DNA from: Paracoccaceae bacterium | GTDB lineage: Bacteria; Pseudomonadota; Alphaproteobacteria; Rhodobacterales; Rhodobacteraceae | Length of the DNA stretch: 11,365 nucleotides | Assembly (NCBI GenBank): GCA_007134805.1 | Contig: SLKB01000356.1 | Location: 1-11,365 of the forward strand | Direction of reading: 5' to 3' | Shown: positions 6,604 through 11,365 of the stretch, one piece after another | Position numbering within the stretch: the stretch's first letter is position 1 | How the letters are laid out: each line of letters begins with the position of its first letter | Notes under the pieces: model-generated | What the model saw: only the letters and a program-made list of their open reading frames with translations | Database searches by the model: none | What the model was told of the DNA's origin: nothing | Translations under genes and position numbers: made by a program

Positions 6604-6977
6604 TCAAGCGCATTGAGCGCCGGGCTCGATGCGATCATCCAGCCTGCAAAGATCATCCGATCCTGGCGCGAGTCGTATATGTCGATCCAGGCAAAGGCCT
6701 CGCCGGCGGGGTTGTCGACCGGGTAGCGGCAATCTTCCAGCATCACGACGAGGGGCCCGACTTCCGCGCTGTCGCCCACGCCAAGCCTCAGATCGACCGT
6801 GGTGCCAGCCATCTTGTCAAGGCCGCGCAACATCGCCCCGGTCCCCGAACTGATCCGCTCGGAAGGGCTCGGGACCTCGATCTGCTGCGCGAAGACGGAC
6901 CCGGAAGTGAGGCTCAGTGCAATCAGCGCTGCCCCCCAGATGCGAGGCCGGCGGCCCGTTGCCAGTATTCGGGTCAT
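6558..6977 (-). CDS. DUF2155 domain-containing secreted protein
   Basis: A 139-residue protein that starts with a clear Sec signal peptide: basic [11 protein letters not shown], hydrophobic core at 13-25, then SVFA|QQ with cleavage expected after residue 30. The mature part of about 109 residues carries the DUF2155 core: '[23 protein letters not shown]', then [11 protein letters not shown], then '[11 protein letters not shown]' and [27 protein letters not shown]. Two Cys remain after cleavage (residues 83 and 136) and could form one disulfide in the periplasm. The start at 6977 overlaps the stop of the NDUFA12 gene by 4 nt (ATGA), which settles it against a longer open frame to 7094. The function of DUF2155 is unknown. 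Its tight coupling to a complex I accessory gene is a hint only. The stop lies inside the aat gene on the opposite strand. Confidence 0.9.
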   Translation of the reverse strand: MTRILATGRRPRIWGAALIALSLTSGSVFAQQIEVPSPSERISSGTGAMLRGLDKMAGTTVDLRLGVGDSAEVGPLVVMLEDCRYPVDNPAGEAFAWIDIYDSRQDRMIFAGWMIASSPALNALDHARFDLWVLNCTTS

Positions 6978-7348
6978 TCCGGGCTCCAGGCCTCGTAATC
7001 CTTGCGGGGCTCCGGGTTCTCGCGCCGGATCGAGCCTTTGGGCGCGTAAGCCAGCATCGTGCCTGTCAGGTTCTCCTGATGCTCTTTTTCCCATGACTTA
7101 CGTGGCAGCGGCTTGTCGGTCGGGGGCTCGTCCCAGGTATGGTGTAGCCAGCCATGCCATTCGGGCGAAACGCGGCTCGCCTCGGATTCGCCGTTATAGA
7201 TGACCCAGCGTTTCTTTCCATCGCGCGAGCGGTAGAAGATGTTGCCTTGCGTGTCTTCCCCGACCTTGACACCATGGCGCCATGTGAAAAAGGCGGTGTT
7301 CAAGGTTGAGGTGTTCCACCATGTCAACAGGCGCAGCAGGAATTTCAT
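6974..7348 (-). CDS. NADH:ubiquinone oxidoreductase accessory subunit, NDUFA12 family
   Basis: A 124-residue homolog of the mitochondrial complex I subunit NDUFA12 (B17.2), which alphaproteobacteria also carry as an accessory subunit at the junction of the peripheral and membrane arms. Seen signatures: [23 protein letters not shown] at 1-23, [13 protein letters not shown] (29-41), then [32 protein letters not shown] (45-76), the family core with its aromatic residues, and a polar tail [19 protein letters not shown]. No signal or membrane segment is expected; it would act on the cytoplasmic side of the inner membrane. The ATG at 7348 is chosen from homology; a frame running to 7489 crosses the msrB promoter. 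The SD is weak (GGA near 7355-7357). It forms a coupled pair with DUF2155 and is divergent from msrB. The other nuo genes are not in the window. Confidence 0.95.
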   Translation of the reverse strand: MKFLLRLLTWWNTSTLNTAFFTWRHGVKVGEDTQGNIFYRSRDGKKRWVIYNGESEASRVSPEWHGWLHHTWDEPPTDKPLPRKSWEKEHQENLTGTMLAYAPKGSIRRENPEPRKDYEAWSPE

Positions 7349-7362
7349 CTTGCGTCCACTTC

Positions 7363-7386
7363 GGAAAAAGGGCTCTTGCGCCCTTA
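7363..7386 (-). promoter_or_regulatory. Terminator-like hairpin in the leader of the NDUFA12 gene
   Basis: On the minus strand AAGGGC (7385-7380 complement) and GCCCTT (7373-7368 complement) form a perfect 6-bp inverted repeat around a 6-nt loop, followed at once by further T residues (five T in a row covering 7369-7365). This is the shape of a small intrinsic terminator, placed about 17-37 nt upstream of the NDUFA12 start codon with no gene ending there. It may be an attenuator-like element, an operator, or a chance structure. The pattern is clear; the role is not known. Confidence 0.35.
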
Positions 7387-7427
7387 TGCACCAGCCCGTT
7401 ACGGAAATCCAGCCACAAGCCATGCGC

Positions 7428-7455
7428 TTGCCTGCGCCCGGCGCGCGGCTAGATT
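7428..7455 (+). promoter_or_regulatory. Candidate sigma-70 promoter for msrB
   Basis: TTGCCT (7428-7433) and TAGATT (7450-7455) are spaced by 16 nt and lie about 33 nt before the msrB start. This is the best -35/-10 pair in the 140-nt divergent gap between the NDUFA12 gene and msrB. It was found by eye, without scoring. Confidence 0.4.
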
Positions 7456-7488
7456 TCATACGAACCAATCTGACGAAAGAGGTCTGCA

Positions 7489-7932
7489 ATGCCGCGTTAT
7501 GAACGTCGCGCCGAGGTCATCGAGGCCCTGACCCCGGAGCAACACCACGTCACCCAGCAAAATGGCACCGAACGGCCGGGAACAGGCGCGTACACTTCCG
7601 AATTTCGCCCCGGCATCTATGTCGATATCGTTTCGGGCGAGCCGCTCTTCGCCTCGTCTGAGAAATATGACGCAGGCTGCGGCTGGCCGTCCTTTACCAG
7701 GCCTCTCGTCGCAGATCACATCATCGAGCATGACGATACCAGCCATGGCATGCGCCGCACGGAAGTCCGCTCGCGCCATGGTGACAGCCATCTGGGTCAT
7801 GTTTTTCCCGACGGGCCGCGGGACAGGGGCGGGCTCCGCTATTGCATTAATTCTGCGGCGCTCCGGTTCATCCCTCGCGACGAAATGGAGGCCGAAGGCT
7901 ACGGCGCCTGGCTCGATGACCTCGAGCGATGA
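7489..7932 (+). CDS. msrB: Peptide-methionine (R)-S-oxide reductase, zinc-less PilB-like type
   Basis: This 147-residue enzyme reduces the R form of methionine sulfoxide in damaged proteins, using thioredoxin for recycling. Seen motifs: [21 protein letters not shown] (13-33); [28 protein letters not shown] (42-69) with the likely resolving Cys at residue 64; [22 protein letters not shown] (89-110) with active-site His 101 and 104; and [14 protein letters not shown] (116-129) with the catalytic Cys at 119. The two CxxC pairs that bind zinc in other MsrB proteins are replaced (VDIVS and VRSRHGDS), so this is the zinc-less form seen in the MsrB domain of Neisseria PilB. A good AAGAGG stands 6 nt upstream of the ATG. 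No signal peptide is visible, so it should act in the cytosol. The neighbour selO points to a shared oxidative-stress role. Confidence 0.97.
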   Translation: MPRYERRAEVIEALTPEQHHVTQQNGTERPGTGAYTSEFRPGIYVDIVSGEPLFASSEKYDAGCGWPSFTRPLVADHIIEHDDTSHGMRRTEVRSRHGDSHLGHVFPDGPRDRGGLRYCINSAALRFIPRDEMEAEGYGAWLDDLER

Positions 7933-7963
7933 GTCACAGTTCTGACACAACCGGGCTGGAATT

Positions 7964-7994
7964 TTGGCTGCGATAGCGTTAGGTTTGGTATACA
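7964..7994 (+). promoter_or_regulatory. Weak candidate promoter for selO
   Basis: TTGGCT (7964-7969) and TATACA (7989-7994) lie in the 126-nt gap between msrB and selO. The -10 is good, but the 19-nt spacer is long. It would give selO a promoter apart from msrB. The two genes could also share a transcript, as no terminator is clear after msrB. Confidence 0.3.
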
Positions 7995-7996
7995 AC

Positions 7997-8021
7997 GACA
8001 CACCGCCGTGACACACCGCCG
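7997..8021 (+). repeat. Short tandem direct repeat upstream of selO
   Basis: GACACACCGCCG occurs twice, at 7997-8008 and 8010-8021, with a 13-nt period, just after the candidate -10 of selO. It lies in the probable 5' untranslated leader. It could be a protein-binding site or simple slippage; two copies are too few to decide. Confidence 0.5.
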
Positions 8022-8058
8022 CGACGGCAGTGGGACCAGCACCTGCCAGAGGCCGCCG

Positions 8059-9513
8059 ATGACGCTCGAAATCGCGTTCGACAACAGCTATGCGCAGGAT
8101 CTACAGGGTCTCTACATGCCGTGGCAGGGTCAGGAATGGCCCAACCCGCAACTCTGCCTTCTGAACGCGCCACTGACGGAGGCACTGGGGCTGGACCCGG
8201 TGGCGCTCCGGTCTGCGTCCGGTGTGGGGCTTCTGAGTGGACATGCCCTCCCGGACAGCGCGCGGCCACTCGCGCAGGCCTATGCGGGACATCAGTTCGG
8301 CGGTTTCTCACCTCAGTTGGGGGATGGGCGCGCGCTCCTGCTGGGCGAGATCATTGATCCTGAAGGGGCGCGCTGGGATCTGCATCTGAAAGGATCGGGG
8401 CGCACGCCCTTTGCGCGCGGCGGCGACGGGCGTGCGGTGCTGGGTCCGGTTCTGCGCGAATACCTGATCTCGGAGGCGATGCACGCGCTCGGCGTGCCCA
8501 CGACGCGTGCGCTTGCCGTCTGTACCACAGGCGACAAGGTGCTGCGGCAGTTCGGGCCCGAGCCGGGCGCAGTGCTCGCACGGATTGCCTCCAGCCATCT
8601 GCGGGTCGGCACCTTCCAATTCTTCGCGGCTCGGGGCGATACCGCGAAGCTTCGCCTGCTGCTGGACTACGCGATCGCTCGCCATGACCCCGACCTCACT
8701 GCAACCCCCGACGCGGCGTTGCGCTTTCTGGAACAGGTGGGCGCGCGCCAGGTGCAACTTGTGGCGCAATGGATGGGGCTTGGCTTCGTGCATGGGGTGA
8801 TGAACACAGACAACACGACGATTTCGGGCGAGACCATCGATTACGGGCCTTGCGCCTTCATGGACCGCTATGATCCGGCTACCGTATTCAGTTCGGTCGA
8901 TCAACTGGGGCGCTACAGTTACGGCAATCAGCCTGCAATCGTGATCTGGAACCTCGCCCGGCTGGCCGAGGCTTTGCTGCCGCTCATCGACAGCGATGAG
9001 AAGCGCGCCATTCGCCGGGCCACCGATGTGGTCGGTCGGCTACAGGAGAGGTACCGCCAGGCGTGGCTGGATGTTTTCGCCAAGAAGCTGGGCCTGGGTG
9101 TCCCGGATGCCACAGTGATTGATGAGATGCATCAGATCTGGGTTGGCGAAAGCGTGGATTTCATCAGCTTTTTCCGCGCCTTGCCAGAGGCGATTGATGG
9201 TAATCCACAGTCCTTGCGCGCACTTTTCCAAAATCCGGAAAAGGTCGGGCCTTGGCTGGCGCGCTACTTGGGGTGCATTGAGGATCCGACCGATGCGATT
9301 GCCCAGATCAGGGCCGCGAATCCGATCTACATCCCGCGCAATCACCTTGTCGAGGAGGCGCTGCACGCGGCGAGCTTCAAGGACGACATGGCACCTTTCC
9401 ACGCTCTGCTCGAACGGGTGCGCCGACCGTTCGAGCCAGCCGAGAATGCCGCTGATTTCGCACGCCCCGCTCCCGAGGACGCGCCTGAGATCGTCACCTA
9501 TTGCGGCACCTGA
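8059..9513 (+). CDS. selO: Protein adenylyltransferase SelO (YdiU family)
   Basis: A 484-residue pseudokinase-fold enzyme. Characterised SelO proteins transfer AMP from ATP to Ser, Thr or Tyr of target proteins during redox stress. Seen family motifs: YAGHQFGGFSPQLGDGRALLLGE (75-97), LHLKGSGRTPFARGGDGRAVL (109-128) with the nucleotide-binding Lys at 111, REYLISEAMHALGVPTTRAL (133-151), SSHLRVGTFQFFA (178-190), and the metal-binding site HGVMNTDNTTISGETIDYGPCAFMD (245-269). The end VTYCGT keeps the near-terminal Cys that is selenocysteine in animal homologs. I use the ATG at 8059 (MTLEIAFDNSYA) because AGAGG stands upstream and homologs begin here; an earlier ATG at 8008 lies within the repeat. 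The length is normal for the family. It follows msrB on the same strand, a recurring pairing, and converges on the MBL hydrolase gene with a 10-nt gap. Confidence 0.97.
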   Translation: MTLEIAFDNSYAQDLQGLYMPWQGQEWPNPQLCLLNAPLTEALGLDPVALRSASGVGLLSGHALPDSARPLAQAYAGHQFGGFSPQLGDGRALLLGEIIDPEGARWDLHLKGSGRTPFARGGDGRAVLGPVLREYLISEAMHALGVPTTRALAVCTTGDKVLRQFGPEPGAVLARIASSHLRVGTFQFFAARGDTAKLRLLLDYAIARHDPDLTATPDAALRFLEQVGARQVQLVAQWMGLGFVHGVMNTDNTTISGETIDYGPCAFMDRYDPATVFSSVDQLGRYSYGNQPAIVIWNLARLAEALLPLIDSDEKRAIRRATDVVGRLQERYRQAWLDVFAKKLGLGVPDATVIDEMHQIWVGESVDFISFFRALPEAIDGNPQSLRALFQNPEKVGPWLARYLGCIEDPTDAIAQIRAANPIYIPRNHLVEEALHAASFKDDMAPFHALLERVRRPFEPAENAADFARPAPEDAPEIVTYCGT

Positions 9514-9523
9514 AAGCAGGGCG

Positions 9524-10363
9524 TCAGCTGGTGCCGGGGTGCAACCTGTAGCCTTTTCCGTGTCGCTCCAGCTTGTTGAAGGCGGGGTTCAACATATGCC
9601 CGCCCGTGAACAGCGTCCCATCGCTCGCGATCTGGTCGAGGAGCGCCTTGCGCGTTTCGCGCGCAGCGTCCATGTCGATATCGAAACTGATCCCGATTTC
9701 GGGGTCAGTGATCTGAAGCGCGGGCACATGCACGATATCGCCCACATGGATAAGGCTCTGGCCGCCGGAGTCGAGCCGCCAGCCGACATGGCCCGGCGTG
9801 TGGCCGGCGAGCGCGATCGTGGTGAGGCCGGGCGCGACCTCTCCGCCCTCCGGCAGAATGTGCAGCCGGTCGGAATAGGCTTCGAGCACGCTTTCGGCCA
9901 GCTTGCCCCAATCGGCAATCCCCGAGAGGGCACCAGCGAAGTTGGTCGCCTCGGTCCAGAATGCGCGGTCAGCCTCGGAGATGTGCAAAGTGGCCTTCGG
10001 AAAGACTGGCGCCCCCTCTGGCGTGATCATGCCCGCGATATGGTCGGGGTGCAGATGGGTCGCGATCAGCATGTCGAAATCGTCCGGGCGCAGGCCCAGC
10101 TCTGCCAGGCCTTCGTGCAGATGGCCGCAGGCCTCGCCAAAAAGATCGCGTGGCCCGGCGTCGGCCAGGATCAGCTTGCCGCCACTGCGGATGACGAGGG
10201 CGTTAAAATTCGTCTCGAGCGCCGCGCCCCCAGCGGATTTCAGAACCTCGTCGATATGCGACCGTTCGGTGCCGGGAAACATGTCGGCAGAAAATTCGGT
10301 CGCTCCATCGGTGATAATGCTGACCTCTGCCGCACCGATCTTGCGGGTGACTGTGCGCTGCAT
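9524..10363 (-). CDS. MBL-fold metallo-hydrolase
   Basis: A 279-residue metallo-beta-lactamase-fold protein. The dinuclear metal site is complete: H103-L-H105-P-D107-H108, H188 in GHTPGH, D209 in VGDIVH and H256 in GGH. The layout, with an N-terminal strand region (IGAAEVSIITDGATEFSADMF), the long insertion before the active site and NFNALVIRSGGKLILADAG, resembles the lactonase/phosphotriesterase-like branch (methyl parathion hydrolase and AHL-lactonase relatives). The natural substrate cannot be told from sequence, so quorum quenching should not be assumed. No signal peptide is seen in the chosen form. I start at the ATG ending at 10363 because GAGGGA (10376-10371 complement) stands 7 nt upstream; a GTG eight codons earlier lacks such a site. 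It lies 66 nt downstream of the DUF6476 gene on the same strand and has its own candidate promoter there. Confidence 0.93.
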   Translation of the reverse strand: MQRTVTRKIGAAEVSIITDGATEFSADMFPGTERSHIDEVLKSAGGAALETNFNALVIRSGGKLILADAGPRDLFGEACGHLHEGLAELGLRPDDFDMLIATHLHPDHIAGMITPEGAPVFPKATLHISEADRAFWTEATNFAGALSGIADWGKLAESVLEAYSDRLHILPEGGEVAPGLTTIALAGHTPGHVGWRLDSGGQSLIHVGDIVHVPALQITDPEIGISFDIDMDAARETRKALLDQIASDGTLFTGGHMLNPAFNKLERHGKGYRLHPGTS

Positions 10364-10395
10364 GCGGAACTCCCTCGCTGTCTTCACTCCGCAAG

Positions 10396-10424
10396 AGAGT
10401 AGCGCCGGCGCGGCCTGCGGGCAA
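10396..10424 (-). promoter_or_regulatory. Candidate sigma-70 promoter for the MBL hydrolase
   Basis: Read on the minus strand, TTGCCC (10424-10419) and TACTCT (10401-10396) are separated by exactly 17 nt and lie about 33 nt before the start codon. The gap between the DUF6476 stop and this gene is otherwise empty, so separate transcription is plausible. It was judged by eye. Confidence 0.45.
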
Positions 10425-10429
10425 TGCGG

Positions 10430-10756
10430 TTAGCGCTCAGCAGGTCCAGCGACGGGCAAGGCGATCGTCTGTCGCAGCGCGCCGCTTGCGCGGTCAAAGA
10501 GCAGGAGCTCTCCCTCGCGGCTGAGCACCAGCACCCAGTCGCTCGAGAGGGTCACAGCCTCGGCCCGGGTGCCCTCGGGAAGCTCGACGCGGTCGGGCAG
10601 GGCAAAGGGGGCAGTGCTGCGGGTAATCTGCGTGACAACAAGGCCTAGTAGCAGTATCAGCCCCCCGATCATCACCGAGGTCAGCACGACCACAAGGCGG
10701 CGCAGAAACCGCAGGTTGGGCGGTTCGGGAGGGGTTGGGTCCGGAGGCAGAGCCAT
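10430..10756 (-). CDS. DUF6476 family small membrane protein
   Basis: A 108-residue protein with a Pro-rich cytoplasmic N-terminus (MALPPDPTPPEPPNLRFLRRL), one strong membrane helix at about residues 20-43, and a C-terminal domain of some 60 residues rich in short strands: LPDRVELPEGTRAEAVTLSSDWVLVLSREGELLLFDRASGALRQTI. That tail reads like one or two beta-propeller blades facing the periplasm. The EPxNLRFLRRLV..LT motif before the helix is typical of the DUF6476 family of Rhodobacterales, recognised from memory. Its role is unknown. A longer frame to 11011 is antisense to rluD and rejected. The start codon overlaps that of rluD head to head. The SD is poor (AAGG about 10 nt upstream). It may be co-transcribed with the MBL hydrolase. 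Confidence 0.8.
   Translation of the reverse strand: MALPPDPTPPEPPNLRFLRRLVVVLTSVMIGGLILLLGLVVTQITRSTAPFALPDRVELPEGTRAEAVTLSSDWVLVLSREGELLLFDRASGALRQTIALPVAGPAER
10743..10747 (+). promoter_or_regulatory. Shine-Dalgarno of rluD inside the DUF6476 gene
   Basis: GGAGG stands 7 nt before the rluD ATG at 10755 and fixes that start. Because the DUF6476 gene begins at 10756 on the other strand, this site lies within the first codons of DUF6476, so rluD initiation signals and DUF6476 coding share the same bases. Confidence 0.7.
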
Positions 10757-11365
10757 GGCTGAGACGCCTTTTTCTACATTGCAGGTCGTGATCGGGCCTA
10801 ACCCGCCTGCGCGGCTTGATAAGGCACTCGCGCGCGATGTGCCAGCCGAGGCGGCGCTCTCACGTACCCGACTCGCGCGGATGATCGTCGAAGGTGCCGT
10901 GTCGCGCGGGGGCGAGGTGCTGGACGATCCACGCGGCAGCGTGGCGCCGGGGGATGTCCTCGATTTGCTGATCGAGCGGGGCGCGCCCATTTCGACGGAG
11001 CCGCAGGACATCGCCCTTGAGGTGGTTCATGAAGACACAGACCTGATCGTGATCAACAAGCCGGCCGGCATGGTCGTCCACCCTGCGCCCGGATCGCCCG
11101 ACCAGACGCTTGTCAACGCGCTCTTGCATCATTTCGGCGACAGCCTTTCGGGCATCGGCGGCGAACGTCGGCCAGGCATCGTGCACCGGATCGACAAGGA
11201 CACCTCGGGGCTGTTGGTGGTGGCCAAATCGGATCGTGCGCATCATGGGCTTGCGGCGCAATTCGAGGCGCATTCGGTGACGCGTCGGTATCTGGCGCTT
11301 GTGCATGGTGTCCCGGATCCGGGCGATCCCCGCTTGCGTGGCCTGCGCGGCGCGTCGTTCGAGCC
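10755..11365 (+). CDS. rluD: 23S rRNA pseudouridine synthase, RluD type (3' end outside window)
   Basis: The frame is open from 10755 to the right edge, giving the first 203 residues of a protein usually near 330-350 long. Residues 18-75 form an S4 RNA-binding domain (ARLDKALARD, then LSRTRLARMIVEGAVSRGGEV and VAPGDVLDL). The synthase domain follows: VHEDTDLIVINKPAGMVVHPAPG (91-113), TLVNALLHHFG, and PGIVHRIDKDTSGLLVVAKSD (140-160) with the catalytic Asp at 147. RluD makes the pseudouridines in helix 69 of 23S rRNA, near the decoding site. The domain order and motifs match RluD better than RluA or RluC, but a missing C-terminus leaves some doubt on the exact paralog. In this order rpoH often follows (from memory); this is outside the window. 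The GGAGG upstream supports the start. Confidence 0.93.
   Translation, partial: MAETPFSTLQVVIGPNPPARLDKALARDVPAEAALSRTRLARMIVEGAVSRGGEVLDDPRGSVAPGDVLDLLIERGAPISTEPQDIALEVVHEDTDLIVINKPAGMVVHPAPGSPDQTLVNALLHHFGDSLSGIGGERRPGIVHRIDKDTSGLLVVAKSDRAHHGLAAQFEAHSVTRRYLALVHGVPDPGDPRLRGLRGASFE

Noticed and set aside
9504..9536. Inverted repeat CGGCACC / GGTGCCG between selO and the MBL gene as a bidirectional terminator
   Set aside because: The 7-bp stem encloses a long 19-nt loop, has no T tract on either side, and lies inside both coding ends. It is too weak to annotate.
9524..10363. Naming the MBL hydrolase as an AHL lactonase (quorum quenching)
   Set aside because: The metal motif is shared by many MBL enzymes with different substrates, and nothing else in the sequence or context points to AHL.
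9119..10402. Long open frame on the plus strand of about 427 codons
   Set aside because: It runs out of frame through the 3' part of selO and then antisense through the whole MBL hydrolase gene, and its translation is Arg-rich with no family features. It is a GC-rich shadow.

Overview
The window is GC-rich, densely packed bacterial chromosome. Gene content and protein sequences point to an alphaproteobacterium of the order Rhodobacterales (Rhodobacter, Paracoccus and Roseobacter relatives). The main markers are an NDUFA12-type complex I accessory subunit beside a DUF2155 protein, a RibB-RibA fusion leading into ribH and nusB, a holin/GH108 endolysin pair like the gene transfer agent lysis cassette, and a DUF6476 gene divergent from rluD. 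No rRNA, tRNA, CRISPR array, insertion sequence, integrase or attachment site was found. Base composition and coding style look uniform, so nothing suggests a recent island.

Layout, left to right. (1) Positions 2-1985, plus strand: the 3' end of an operon with an MFS/GPH-type transporter (5' end cut off), a DUF3833 protein and a short-chain dehydrogenase. It looks like the end of the RpoE-ChrR-linked lipid-modification cluster known in this order. (2) 2058-2384, plus: a small DUF3775 protein, followed by a hairpin shared with the convergent gene. (3) 3590-2428, minus: a GH108 endolysin and then a holin, overlapping by 4 nt. (4) 3766-6603, plus: a tight run of ribBX (RibB with a decayed RibA-like half), ribH, nusB and aat. 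(5) 7348-6558, minus: the NDUFA12 gene and then a secreted DUF2155 protein whose 3' end runs 46 bp into aat from the other strand. (6) 7489-9513, plus: msrB (PilB-like, zinc-less) and selO, a redox/stress pair. (7) 10756-9524, minus: a DUF6476 membrane protein and then an MBL-fold hydrolase. (8) 10755 to the end, plus: rluD, cut off at the right edge, whose start codon overlaps the DUF6476 start codon head to head.

Most of this is conserved housekeeping: riboflavin synthesis, antitermination, N-end rule tagging, respiration, protein repair and rRNA modification. I see no strong candidate for a new multigene system. The items most worth a second look are the probable gene-transfer-agent lysis cassette, the inactive RibA half of RibBX, the conserved DUF2155-NDUFA12 pair, a terminator-like hairpin in the NDUFA12 leader, and the CATG start-codon overlap.
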